Below are positions 8,394 to 17,110 of a stretch of DNA of 64,000 bases, piece by piece. The stretch comes from an uncultured Pseudomonadota bacterium (lineage in GTDB: Bacteria; Pseudomonadota; Gammaproteobacteria; Methylococcales; Methylomonadaceae). The stretch is from the NCBI GenBank assembly GCA_903928965.1, contig CAIYSZ010000017.1, positions 25,159 to 89,158 of the forward strand. The letters are read 5' to 3'. Both the position numbers and the translations under genes were made by a program. The notes under the pieces were generated by a model that was not told the origin of the DNA, searched no databases, and worked only from the letters and a program-made list of their open reading frames with translations. The first letter of the stretch is position 1. Every line of letters begins with the position of its first letter.

Positions 8394-10487
8394 ATGAACG
8401 CCGTAACCCTACGAAAGAATCTGTTCGCCCTAGCGGCGACGCTGGCCACGCCGGCGGCTTACACTCAGGAACTGCTCGAACCTATAGTATTGAGCAGCAA
8501 GCCTTCAAACAAAACCCTTGATATCTTAATGATAGCCAAGCCCTCCACCTCCAACCCGTTTAAATATCTGACCACCACGACGAATCCCAAACCGGTGGAA
8601 ACCTGGGTTTACGATATTTGTGAGAGAAAATCCCTTAAGCAAACCGCCTGCCCGGCGTTAAAAGGCAACGCCACCCTATACGGCGACTTCCGGCTGCAAC
8701 TCAATCCAGGCGACACCTTAAAAATTCACCTGGTCAACCAATTGCCCCTGATCCCGGACCCGGACGCGGAAGGTCAACCCGGCCCAGCGGACAACCCCAA
8801 CGACATCTACGACCCCACGGAAGCTTATACAACCCAAAATCCGACCAATCTGCACACCCACGGCATGCTGGTTTCCCCTTACATCCCGCAGAGCACGGAT
8901 AAAACCTCTCTTTGGGGCGATAGTATTTATGTGCTAACCTTCAACTCGCAAAACTGCGTCATGTCCTCTCCCACGCAAACCGCCGCCGCTTGTATTCAAA
9001 ACGCAGTCACGGGCTCCCACGTTCACGGCGCAATTGACTTGGATGCCACCGATTACCAAATTCAAATTCCAAAGCATCACCCGTCCGGTCTGTTCTGGTT
9101 TCATCCGCATGCGCACGGCATATCCATGAATCAAATCGCCGCCGGCCTTTCAGGTATCATCACCGTCGGAAAAATCACCGACTACCTGCCCGGCCTGCCC
9201 TCCGACGTCAACACCCGGCATCTGATTCTTAAGGACATACAAATCAACGGCGATAACACGCTTAAAACCCAATTAGACCCTGGGTTGTGCGATAACGCCG
9301 CCCCCACCGCCAACGCATGCACCGGCAGCGACGACGTTACCACTAACGGCAGCTGGAATTTCACCGTCAACGGCCAAATTCAACCGACCATCACCGTCAA
9401 ACCCCAAGGAGAAATTTGGCGTTTGACCGATGCCTCCGCCACAGCTACCTATGACCTGCAATTGACCGACACCGCAACCCAATCGCCCATCGTGATGCAA
9501 TTATTGTCCATAGACGGGGTGACCGCCATGCCGGCGCAAACCCTGTCCACCGGCACTTTAAATCAAATGGGGGCCAGCAAATACACCGCCGTGCCTTGCC
9601 CTAATGTCAATACTGATCTGCCGGACTCCATTTGCATCAGCAAGCTGCATTTAATGCCCGGCGCCCGCGCCGAAGTTTGGGTAGCGAACCGCAACGCCAA
9701 CCAACAAACCGAAAAGCCCGCCGCCGCCGCGGTGTTTGAAACCACCGGCTACAATACCGGCCCGAACGGCGATACCTGGCCGCCGATGAAATTGGCCAAC
9801 GTCAATTTTCTAGGCTCTCAATTGACGCCCAGCCATTTGAACATCAACGCCTCCGCCATAGGCGACACCGCCGTCGCCTATAACAAGATCGCCAGTGAAC
9901 TAAGCAAAGCCAGCAGCGCCTTCCCGGCCTCGAAGGTCACCGACGCCTATCAAGGCGCGTGCCAACCCTTGCCCGCCGGTTATAAACGGCGCATCTTCTT
10001 TGGTTACCCCACCGGGCCCACCTTCGGTCTCGGCATGGAATTGATAGACCAAAACGGACTCCCTGTAGCCGGCAGCTTCCAGGATATCACGCAATTCCCG
10101 CAGCCGACGTCCATCTGCCTGCCGCTAGGCCCAGGCAACACCCCGGTCACCGAACAATGGGAATTGGTCAACACCACGGCGGAAGACCACAACTTTCACA
10201 TCCATCAAACCAAATTCCGGGTTTTATCCGATGGGGAACTGACCGAGGGCCTGTCCAATCTATCGGATCTCAGCATCCTGCAAGACAGCGTGCCGGTTTT
10301 GACCGGCGGCGCCAACTGCGACGGCACCGTGGCCACCTGGCGTAGTGGCGGTTGCCCCACACCGTCCATCACCGTGGAAATTCCGTTCGCCATCGCCGGC
10401 GACTTTGTTTACCACTGCCACATCCTGGAACATGAAGACGGCGGCATGATGTCCAACATCCACGTGGTCGCCAACCCTAACCAATAA
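8394..10487 (+). CDS. Periplasmic multicopper oxidase
   Basis: A 697-residue protein with an N-terminal signal peptide (cleavage probably near AAYTQ). All four copper-binding segments are present: HTHG, HPHAHG, HNFHIHQTKF and HCHILEHEDGGMM. The last holds the type-1 Cys and a Met axial ligand. It is longer than CueO or CopA, with insertions between the first two motifs. Multicopper oxidases oxidise Cu(I), Fe(II), Mn(II) or phenols; the substrate is not evident. A Fur-like operator upstream suggests iron- or metal-dependent expression. A strong hairpin follows the stop, so it is probably monocistronic. Confidence 0.9.
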   Translation: MNAVTLRKNLFALAATLATPAAYTQELLEPIVLSSKPSNKTLDILMIAKPSTSNPFKYLTTTTNPKPVETWVYDICERKSLKQTACPALKGNATLYGDFRLQLNPGDTLKIHLVNQLPLIPDPDAEGQPGPADNPNDIYDPTEAYTTQNPTNLHTHGMLVSPYIPQSTDKTSLWGDSIYVLTFNSQNCVMSSPTQTAAACIQNAVTGSHVHGAIDLDATDYQIQIPKHHPSGLFWFHPHAHGISMNQIAAGLSGIITVGKITDYLPGLPSDVNTRHLILKDIQINGDNTLKTQLDPGLCDNAAPTANACTGSDDVTTNGSWNFTVNGQIQPTITVKPQGEIWRLTDASATATYDLQLTDTATQSPIVMQLLSIDGVTAMPAQTLSTGTLNQMGASKYTAVPCPNVNTDLPDSICISKLHLMPGARAEVWVANRNANQQTEKPAAAAVFETTGYNTGPNGDTWPPMKLANVNFLGSQLTPSHLNINASAIGDTAVAYNKIASELSKASSAFPASKVTDAYQGACQPLPAGYKRRIFFGYPTGPTFGLGMELIDQNGLPVAGSFQDITQFPQPTSICLPLGPGNTPVTEQWELVNTTAEDHNFHIHQTKFRVLSDGELTEGLSNLSDLSILQDSVPVLTGGANCDGTVATWRSGGCPTPSITVEIPFAIAGDFVYHCHILEHEDGGMMSNIHVVANPNQ

Positions 10488-10498
10488 CCCGCCGGATT

Positions 10499-10524
10499 CT
10501 TGGCGCGGCGGCGGCCGCGCCAAG
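10499..10524 (+). terminator. Hairpin terminator after the multicopper oxidase
   Basis: A perfect 10-bp stem (CTTGGCGCGG with CCGCGCCAAG) and a 6-base loop lie 11 bp after the stop codon. The following T-tract is short (TTCT), so termination may be incomplete. Confidence 0.6.
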
Positions 10525-10560
10525 TTCTGCTCCCGCACAGGCCGACGCTCAAATCGACGT

Positions 10561-10935
10561 TTAAAATATGCGCGCGGCGCAACGAGCCAAACGGTAAGCC
10601 CGCTCCGGACAGCCTTCCACCCCCGCGGCGCGAGTCAAGCCTTGTAAATACAATTGATAACCGGCTCCGGAAAGCATCGCCATCTCCACGCCGGGTATAT
10701 GAGCGAACACTTTGAATAAACTGAAAGCCAGGGGATTGGCCAGATCAATACAAATTTTCGGCTTTTCGCAACGCTCACTGATGAAACGCGCCAACGCCTC
10801 AAGCTCCGCGGGATGGGTTTGAAAAGGTCTAGAAATAAGGGTTTTGCCCTGGTCGGCGATCACTGCAATCAATTGCTGTTCTTGGTTGTGATGTTGATTG
10901 ATAGCATCGATGCCGACGTAACTTCGCTCGCTCAT
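10561..10935 (-). CDS. Hypothetical protein with an RNase-H/IS110-N-terminus-like pattern
   Basis: From the ATG at 10935 (MSERSYVGIDAINQHHN) this is about 124 residues. The order VGID, a hairpin LIAVIADQGKTLISR, then EKPKICIDLANPLAFSLFKVF followed by VEMAML recalls the RuvC-like N-terminal domain of IS110-type transposases. No DDE remainder or transposon ends are seen, so it may be a domesticated stand-alone domain or a different actin/RNase-H-fold protein. A TATACT sits about 35 bp upstream on the same strand. The longer start at 10962 is not supported. Function unknown. Confidence 0.55.
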   Translation of the reverse strand: MSERSYVGIDAINQHHNQEQQLIAVIADQGKTLISRPFQTHPAELEALARFISERCEKPKICIDLANPLAFSLFKVFAHIPGVEMAMLSGAGYQLYLQGLTRAAGVEGCPERAYRLARCAARIF

Positions 10936-11081
10936 GGTAAGCTCACAGGTTGTTGATGACAAGCAAAGTATAATGGCAAGGGCCTAAAAACCCTGTATAT
11001 ATTCGGGTAAAAGTATAAAAATCCGGTAAAAAGCCAAAACGCCCGCCGCTTTCGACCAAACCAAAGCCTTGAAACAAAACA

Positions 11082-11115
11082 AAGCCGGCGGCGGAAAGCG
11101 CTCCGCCGCCGGCTT
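11082..11115 (-). terminator. Rho-independent terminator of the kdp operon
   Basis: A 14-bp perfect stem with a 6-base loop (11096-11101) is followed, on the minus strand, by a T-rich tract (TTGTTTTGTTTC). It lies 38 bp after the kdpC stop. Confidence 0.8.
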
Positions 11116-11152
11116 CAGGTTCCGCGCGGCCGGGCCAAGCCCGACCGGCGCG

Positions 11153-11728
11153 CTATTTCAACACATCCAAGGCCAAATTCAATTTCAACACATTGACCCT
11201 AGGCTCGCCGAAAATTTGCCATTGCCGCTGCTCGGTAAAAGCCGCCACCAGATCGCGCACTTGTTCCACGCTGAGCCCGCGCTCGCGCGCCACCCTGGGG
11301 GCCTGATACTCCGCGGCCGCCGGACTGATATGCGGGTCCAAGCCGCTGGCGGAGGCGGTAACTAAATCCACCGGCACAGGCTGAGTATTGCCCGGATCAG
11401 CCGCGCGCAACGCGGCCACCCTGGCGCTCACCGCGTCAGCCAATGCCGGATTTGTCGGCCCCAAGTTAGAGCCGCTGGACGCCCCCGCGTTATAGGCATA
11501 AGGCGAAGTCGCGGAAGGCCGGCTCCAAAAATATTTGGGTTCGCTAAAGGCTTGCCCAATCAACTCCGAGCCCGCCGCCGTCCCGTCCGGGTTTTTGAGC
11601 AAACTGCCGTTGGCTTGCTCAGGGAACAATACTTGCGCCAGACCGGTCACCAGCAAGGGATAAACCACCCCCGTCAGAACGGTAAGCAACAACAACATCA
11701 AAGCCGCCGGTTTTAAAGTATTCAGCAT
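11153..11728 (-). CDS. kdpC: Potassium-transporting ATPase subunit KdpC
   Basis: 191 residues: one N-terminal membrane helix ([17 protein letters not shown]) and a periplasmic domain with [31 protein letters not shown] (split in two here) and [16 protein letters not shown], all typical of KdpC. It assembles with KdpA and KdpB in the inner membrane as the high-affinity K+ pump. It lies 13 bp after kdpB and is the last operon gene. No kdpD or kdpE follows, so the usual sensor pair is either elsewhere or absent. Confidence 0.97.
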   Translation of the reverse strand: MLNTLKPAALMLLLLTVLTGVVYPLLVTGLAQVLFPEQANGSLLKNPDGTAAGSELIGQAFSEPKYFWSRPSATSPYAYNAGASSGSNLGPTNPALADAVSARVAALRAADPGNTQPVPVDLVTASASGLDPHISPAAAEYQAPRVARERGLSVEQVRDLVAAFTEQRQWQIFGEPRVNVLKLNLALDVLK

Positions 11729-11741
11729 GCTAATCTCCGCT

Positions 11742-13811
11742 TTAAATTAAGTTAAAGGCAACCAACATATAATCTATCAGCTTAATACCGGCGAACGGCG
11801 CTAAAACCCCGCCGACACCATAAACCAATAAATTGTTCTGCAGCAATTTTTCCGCGCCCACCGGCCGGTAGCGAATACCGGTCAACGCCAGCGGAATCAA
11901 GGCAATAATCACCAAGGCGTTAAAAATCACCGCCGACAATATCGCGCTGGCCGGGGTGGCCAAATGCATCACGTTCAACACATTCAAAGCCGGATAAGTA
12001 GTGGCGAACGCCGCCGGAATAATGGCGAAATACTTGGCCACGTCATTGGCGATACTAAAAGTAGTCAACGCGCCGCGCGTCATCAACATTTGCTTGCCGG
12101 TCTCCACAATTTCGATCAACTTGGTCGGATTTGAATCCAAGTCCACCATATTGCCGGCTTCCTTCGCCGCCTGGGTGCCGGAATTCATCGCCACCGCCAC
12201 GTCCGCCTGCGCCAGCGCCGGCGCGTCGTTAGTGCCGTCGCCGGTCATCGCCACCAGCCTGCCGTCGGCTTGATGATGGCGAATCAGCGTCAGCTTGGCT
12301 TCCGGCGTGGCTTCGGCCAAAAAGTCGTCCACCCCGGCCTCGGCCGCAATGGCCGCCGCCGTCAACCGGTTGTCGCCGGTAATCATGATGGTCTTAATCC
12401 CCATTTTACGCAGTTCCGCGAAGCGCTCCTTGATACCGCCCTTGACGATATCCTTCAACTCGATCACGCCCAAGGCGCGCGCGCCGTCGGCCACCACCAG
12501 CGGCGTGCTGCCGCGCCGCGCCACGTCGGAAACCGCTTTTTGCAAATCCTCCGGAAACGCGCCGCCTTGCTCCAAAACAAATTTACGCATGGCATCTTCC
12601 GCGCCCTTGCGAATCAGCCGGCCGGACAAATTGACCCCGCTCATCCGGGTCTGCGCGCTGAACGGCACAAAGGTCGCGCCCAAGGAATGAATATTCCGGT
12701 CGCGGATGCCGAATTTTTGCTTGGCCAACACCACGATGCTCCGCCCTTCCGGCGTTTCGTCGGCCAACGACGCCAACTGGGCGGCGTCGGCCAAATCTTG
12801 CGCCGACACCCCATAGGCCGGGATAAACGCAGACGCTTGGCGATTGCCCAAGGTGATGGTGCCGGTTTTATCCAGCAACAAGACGTCCACGTCGCCGGCC
12901 GCCTCCACCGCGCGGCCGGAGGTGGCAATCACGTTCTTCTGCATCATGCGGCCGATACCGGCCACCCCAATGGCGGACAACAAACCGCCGATGGTGGTCG
13001 GAATCAAACACACCAGCAAGGCCACCAACACGGTAATGCTAATCGGCTGCCCCGCGCCGCTGGTTTGCACGCTATACAAGGAATACGGCAACAACGTGAC
13101 AGTGGCCAGCAAAAACACCAAGGTCAAGGCCACCAGCAGAATCGTCAAGGCGATTTCATTCGGCGTTTTTTGCCGCTTGGCGCTTTCCACCATTGAAATC
13201 ATCCGATCCAAAAACGCCTCGCCCGGATTCACCGAAATCCGCACCACCAGCCAGTCCGACAATACCCGCGTGCCGCCGGTCACCGAGCTGAAATCTCCGC
13301 CGGACTCACGGATTACCGGCGCGCTCTCGCCGGTAATGGCGCTTTCGTCCACCGACGCCACCCCGATAATTACCTCGCCGTCGCCGGGAATAAAATCGCC
13401 GGCCTCGATCAATACCACGTCGCCCTTGCGCAACGACGAGCCGGGTACACTAGACCATTTAGCGTCCTGCCGCGGCTCATCCAACTTCTTGGCCGCGATG
13501 TCGCGCTTGGCGCCGCGCAAAAACGCCGCTTGCGCCTTGCTGCGGCCCTCGGCCACCGCCTCGGCGAAATTGGCGAACAGCACCGTAAACCACAACCACA
13601 CAGTCACTTGCAATATAAATCCGGCCGGGGCTTCCCCCTTGCCGCCCAAGGCTTGCACCCATAACACGGTGGTCAGAATGCTGCCCAGATACACCACGAA
13701 CATCACCGGGTTTTTAATTTGCTGCGCCGGCGTCAGCTTTAAAAAAGAGTCCCACACCGCGCGCTGTATTATCGCCCGGTCGAACAAGGAAGAAGAAGGT
13801 TTAGTCGTCAT
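11742..13811 (-). CDS. kdpB: Potassium-transporting P-type ATPase KdpB
   Basis: 689 residues, the usual KdpB length. It has the phosphorylation motif [10 protein letters not shown], the actuator motif TGES, the hinge [11 protein letters not shown], and the KdpB-specific [12 protein letters not shown] region. It hydrolyses ATP to power K+ uptake through KdpA. Order kdpF-kdpA-kdpB-kdpC matches the classical operon, with an 17-bp gap to kdpA. Confidence 0.98.
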   Translation of the reverse strand: MTTKPSSSLFDRAIIQRAVWDSFLKLTPAQQIKNPVMFVVYLGSILTTVLWVQALGGKGEAPAGFILQVTVWLWFTVLFANFAEAVAEGRSKAQAAFLRGAKRDIAAKKLDEPRQDAKWSSVPGSSLRKGDVVLIEAGDFIPGDGEVIIGVASVDESAITGESAPVIRESGGDFSSVTGGTRVLSDWLVVRISVNPGEAFLDRMISMVESAKRQKTPNEIALTILLVALTLVFLLATVTLLPYSLYSVQTSGAGQPISITVLVALLVCLIPTTIGGLLSAIGVAGIGRMMQKNVIATSGRAVEAAGDVDVLLLDKTGTITLGNRQASAFIPAYGVSAQDLADAAQLASLADETPEGRSIVVLAKQKFGIRDRNIHSLGATFVPFSAQTRMSGVNLSGRLIRKGAEDAMRKFVLEQGGAFPEDLQKAVSDVARRGSTPLVVADGARALGVIELKDIVKGGIKERFAELRKMGIKTIMITGDNRLTAAAIAAEAGVDDFLAEATPEAKLTLIRHHQADGRLVAMTGDGTNDAPALAQADVAVAMNSGTQAAKEAGNMVDLDSNPTKLIEIVETGKQMLMTRGALTTFSIANDVAKYFAIIPAAFATTYPALNVLNVMHLATPASAILSAVIFNALVIIALIPLALTGIRYRPVGAEKLLQNNLLVYGVGGVLAPFAGIKLIDYMLVAFNLI

Positions 13812-13828
13812 GTGCTTACCTCAAAAAA

Positions 13829-15637
13829 TTAACGCGGGGCGATCATTTGCAAATGCTCCGCCACCGGCCCCAAAGCCAAGGCCGGCACAAAGGTCAACGC
13901 CCCGACCAACAGCACCGTACCCACCAGCAAAGCCACGAACAACGGCGTATGCGTGGCCAGGGTGCCGGGTCCGAACGGGGTGGTTTTCTTCGCCGCGAAC
14001 GAGCCGGCGATGGCTAATACCGGAATCATCAACCAGAATCGCGAAAACCACATCGCCAAGCCCAAGGCTATATTGTAGAAAGGCGTATTCGCCGACAAAC
14101 CGCCGAACGCGCTGCCGTTATTGTTACCGGCCGAGGAAAACGCGTATAACACCTCGCTAAAGCCGTGCGCGCCGGGATTGAAAATCGACGCCTTGCCAAC
14201 GTCCACCATCAAGGCCGCGGCAGTACCCGCCAACACCATCATCGGCGGCACCAAAATGACGATGGCCGACATTTTCACCTCGAATGACTCCACCTTCTTA
14301 CCCAAATATTCCGGCGTGCGGCCTATCATCAAACCGGCCAGGAACACCGCGATCAAGGCGTAAATAATCATGCCGTACAAGCCGGAACCGACCCCGCCGT
14401 AAATCACCTCGCCCAATTGCATCAACCACATCGGAATCATGCCGCCGATAGGGGTGAACGAATCATGCATGGCATTGACCGAACCATTGGAAGCCGCCGT
14501 GGTCGCCACCGACCACAATACCGAACTAATCACCCCGAAACGCACTTCCTTGCCTTCCATATTGCCGCCGGCCTGCGCCGCCGACGCGGCTTGATCCACG
14601 CCCAACGGCGTCAGCAACGGATTACCCGCTTGCTCGGCCGGGGCCGCGCAAAACACCAGCGCCACAAACACCAGGGTCATCGCGGCCAGCATGACCCAAC
14701 CCTGCCGCACGTCCCCTATCATGACGCCGAAGGTATAACACAACGCCGCCGGAATCAGCAAAATCGCCAACATTTCCAAAAAATTGGCCAACGGGGTCGG
14801 ATTTTCATACGGATGCGCCGAATTGGCGTTAAAAAAGCCGCCGCCATTGGTGCCGAGCTGCTTAATGGCGATTTGCGAAGCCGCGGGGCCCAGGGCCAGG
14901 GTTTGCTGTTGCAACGGCGTCGCCTCGGTTACGGGCTTGCCGTCGGCCGCCAATACCGGCTTGCCGTCGGCATCCAACTTGGGCGCATCATAACTTGCCG
15001 CTTGCAGCAGATTGACGGTTTGATAGGGTTTGAAATTCTGCACTACCCCCTGCCCGACCAAGACCAGAGCCAACAGCAAGGACAAAGGCAACAATATATA
15101 CAAAGCGCTGCGTAGCGTATCCACCCAAAAATTGCCGATAGTAGCGGTATTGCGTCTATTGAAACCGCGAATCAAGGCTACCAAAACCGCCATGCCGCTG
15201 GCTGCCGACAAAAAGTTCTGCACCGACAGACCCAGCATCTGCGTCAAATAACTCATGGTCGATTCGCCGCCGTAGCCCTGCCAGTTGGTATTGGTGACAA
15301 AACTCACCGCGGTGTTGAACGAAGAGTCCGCGCTCACCGCCGCCAAACCTTGCGGATTCAGCGGCAATACGTCCTGCCAGCGCTGCAAGGCGTACACCGC
15401 CAGAAAACCGAGGAAATTTAACCACATCGCCGCCATGGCGTATTCCGTCCAATGCATCTCGTGATCAGGCTTGACTCCGCACAGACGGTAACACCCGTGT
15501 TCTAGCGCCGCCCCCCAACGGTTGAGGACTACATCCTCGTTTTGATAAACCCGCGCCATATAAGCGCCCAGCGGCTTGACCAGCAACAGCAGCACCGATA
15601 AATATAAAATAATTTGCAAAAAACCTGGCATCGTCAT
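13829..15637 (-). CDS. kdpA: Potassium-transporting ATPase subunit KdpA
   Basis: 602 residues with about ten membrane helices and repeated selectivity-filter-like loops (TNTNWQGYGGEST, LGTNGGGFFNANSAHP, SAGNNNGSAFGG). The family forms the K+-selecting channel subunit of the Kdp pump. The ATG shares one base with the kdpF stop (TGATG), so the two are translationally coupled. Confidence 0.98.
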   Translation of the reverse strand: MTMPGFLQIILYLSVLLLLVKPLGAYMARVYQNEDVVLNRWGAALEHGCYRLCGVKPDHEMHWTEYAMAAMWLNFLGFLAVYALQRWQDVLPLNPQGLAAVSADSSFNTAVSFVTNTNWQGYGGESTMSYLTQMLGLSVQNFLSAASGMAVLVALIRGFNRRNTATIGNFWVDTLRSALYILLPLSLLLALVLVGQGVVQNFKPYQTVNLLQAASYDAPKLDADGKPVLAADGKPVTEATPLQQQTLALGPAASQIAIKQLGTNGGGFFNANSAHPYENPTPLANFLEMLAILLIPAALCYTFGVMIGDVRQGWVMLAAMTLVFVALVFCAAPAEQAGNPLLTPLGVDQAASAAQAGGNMEGKEVRFGVISSVLWSVATTAASNGSVNAMHDSFTPIGGMIPMWLMQLGEVIYGGVGSGLYGMIIYALIAVFLAGLMIGRTPEYLGKKVESFEVKMSAIVILVPPMMVLAGTAAALMVDVGKASIFNPGAHGFSEVLYAFSSAGNNNGSAFGGLSANTPFYNIALGLAMWFSRFWLMIPVLAIAGSFAAKKTTPFGPGTLATHTPLFVALLVGTVLLVGALTFVPALALGPVAEHLQMIAPR

Positions 15638-15726
15638 CAGAACTTCTCCGGGTAGAACAAGGCGTACACCAAGTACACAAACAGCGCCGCCGCCAATAAT
15701 CCGCTAAGCAAATACATACCGTCCAT
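15637..15726 (-). CDS. kdpF: KdpF small stabilising subunit (29 residues)
   Basis: Too short for ordinary ORF calling. The translation MDGMYLLSGLLAAALFVYLV continues YALFYPEKF and has one transmembrane helix and the KdpF-typical C-terminal ALFYPEKF. It stabilises the KdpABC complex. It overlaps kdpA (TGATG) and the upstream 29-residue ORF (TAATG), so all are coupled. Confidence 0.93.
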   Translation of the reverse strand: MDGMYLLSGLLAAALFVYLVYALFYPEKF

Positions 15727-15815
15727 TATTTCCCCCTCAGCGATTCGCAACCGCTAATCAACCACCAAGTGACGGCGAACAAGGCCGCCGCCAATAATAA
15801 ATACACGAAGTCCAT
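15726..15815 (-). CDS. 29-residue membrane peptide at the head of the kdp operon
   Basis: MDFVYLLLAAALFAVTWWL, then ISGCESLRGK: one membrane helix with a basic C-terminus. A good ribosome site (GAGGA) precedes the ATG and the stop overlaps kdpF (TAATG). Similar unnamed short peptides precede kdpF in other proteobacteria, so it is probably a genuine extra subunit or leader peptide. No experimental role is known to me. Confidence 0.75.
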   Translation of the reverse strand: MDFVYLLLAAALFAVTWWLISGCESLRGK

Positions 15816-16241
15816 AGTTAATCCTCGCCAAAAAATATAACAGCCCGCAAACCCGCCGGCAAAAACCGGTCTATCTTTAAACATAGCTCTAATGTTTTAA
15901 AAAGCCCGGCCAACGGGGATTGCACATTAAAAACTTTACCGTAACCCGAATAAAAATAATGTAAAAACCCAGACGACAAGAGGCTGGGCCCATTACGGCC
16001 CAAGTGAACAGCTGAAAGCCCGCTTGCGTTGACGACCTGACCAAGCCATTGATTTAAAATACATGGATTACAAACAAACCGACTGCGTAGCATTTAACCG
16101 AAGGCCGCTAAACCCCGCCAGAGGCGGAAAAAATTTGCACAATCTTTATAACTTGACTATGCTAGTGGCCCGGTTCCCCGCCTGAACCTCGACTAAAGGT
16201 TGGCATGATTCGATAATAACAACAATTTTAGGGAAAACGCC
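15816..16241. other. Divergent intergenic region between the kdp operon and a secreted-protein gene
   Basis: 426 bp without a convincing gene. A 91-codon minus-strand frame at 15818-16093 ends over the kdp ribosome site and has no recognisable content. Several short inverted segments (GGGCCCATTACGGCCC near 15987) could fold in the kdp leader. I see no clear KdpE site or riboswitch. Confidence 0.4.
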
Positions 16242-16772
16242 ATGAACATCACCGCCATTCTTAGCCTAACCGCGCTCATCGTTGCCGCCCCCGTAGCCGC
16301 CGCCGTCTACAAATTTGAACCCGGCGAGGAAGTGCTGACCAACTGCCGCGAAATCTACACCCGCGGCGTCATCAAGGCGCAAGTCGACGACGGTTACACC
16401 GTGCACTTCCCCAAAAACAGCGGCCCGATCAACTGCCCGCCGTTCCGCTGGCACAAGGAATTCGTGCTGCCGTTCCGTTCCGTGCCGGAATACCGCCTGC
16501 AATTCTTCGGCGGCCTGAAACGCGACATAGTGTTCCGAGTCGGCGAATCCGTCACCCTCCGCTTCGACCCCGACAAACGCATCGTCAAACGCCAAACCCC
16601 CATCGCCATCCAAGCGCAAATCACCGACATCAGCGAAAACGGAGCCGTCGCGCTAAAACTGCTCAGCACCGAACCCGATGCCGCCGCCACCTTCTGGCAA
16701 ATGGTTGGCGGAAACTACGTAGACCTCAGACACAAAGCCCTAGCCGAAGAAATCAAAACCCGCTCGCGCTAA
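16242..16772 (+). CDS. Secreted hypothetical protein
   Basis: 176 residues with a clear signal peptide (MNITAILSLTALIVAAPVAAA) and a mature part rich in beta-strand, with two Cys (TNCREIY, INCPPFRW) that could form a disulfide. An AGGG ribosome site sits 8 bases before the ATG. No domain is recognised. It is read away from kdp and is followed by a repeat element rather than a gene, so it is probably single. Confidence 0.7.
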   Translation: MNITAILSLTALIVAAPVAAAVYKFEPGEEVLTNCREIYTRGVIKAQVDDGYTVHFPKNSGPINCPPFRWHKEFVLPFRSVPEYRLQFFGGLKRDIVFRVGESVTLRFDPDKRIVKRQTPIAIQAQITDISENGAVALKLLSTEPDAAATFWQMVGGNYVDLRHKALAEEIKTRSR

Positions 16773-16837
16773 TGCAAGTAAAAAGGGGTAAGCCGGGCGC
16801 ATCTCGCTAACCAAATCAAAACCGCCGGCTCCGGTCC

Positions 16838-16952
16838 GGCCTTGGCCAGCGGGAAAGCTTGCCGGGAGCCGCTGTAAATACATCCATGTACGCTTGGAGT
16901 CGGCATCCTAAGCCTCCTACACTCCCGTCAAGCTTTCCCGCTGGCCAAGGCC
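16838..16952. repeat. Palindromic intergenic element, copy 1 (24-bp perfect arms)
   Basis: Two 24-bp arms, 16838-16861 and 16929-16952, are exact reverse complements; an inner CGGGAG/CTCCCG pair extends the stem. The 67-base centre contains GTAAATACATCC and CGCTTGGAG. The centre resembles those of the elements near 30.9 kb and 41.8 kb, so this is one dispersed family. The remaining bases of 16773-17110 hold no gene. Confidence 0.8.
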
Positions 16953-17110
16953 TAAGTATTGGCGAACCCCGGCCAAAATCTTGTATAATTCTATTCATTA
17001 AGCCCCGCAAGCCACTTAGTGGCAAAGCCGCTAGCGCCCAATTATCCAGACGCGCCGCCGACTATCGTCACGGCAACCCACCGAACCAGACCTATAAAAA
17101 CTCAAGCTCC

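Noticed and set aside
12844..14160. 438-codon plus-strand ORF
   Set aside because: Antisense to kdpB and kdpA, both of which are unmistakable; low-complexity Pro/Thr/Ala content.
15818..16093. 91-codon ORF upstream of kdp
   Set aside because: Ends over the ribosome site of the first kdp-operon peptide and shows no domain or helix pattern.
16859..17110. 84-residue extension of the GH17 protein
   Set aside because: It is translated from the palindromic repeat and adds no signal or domain; the ATG at 17111 begins a proper membrane anchor.
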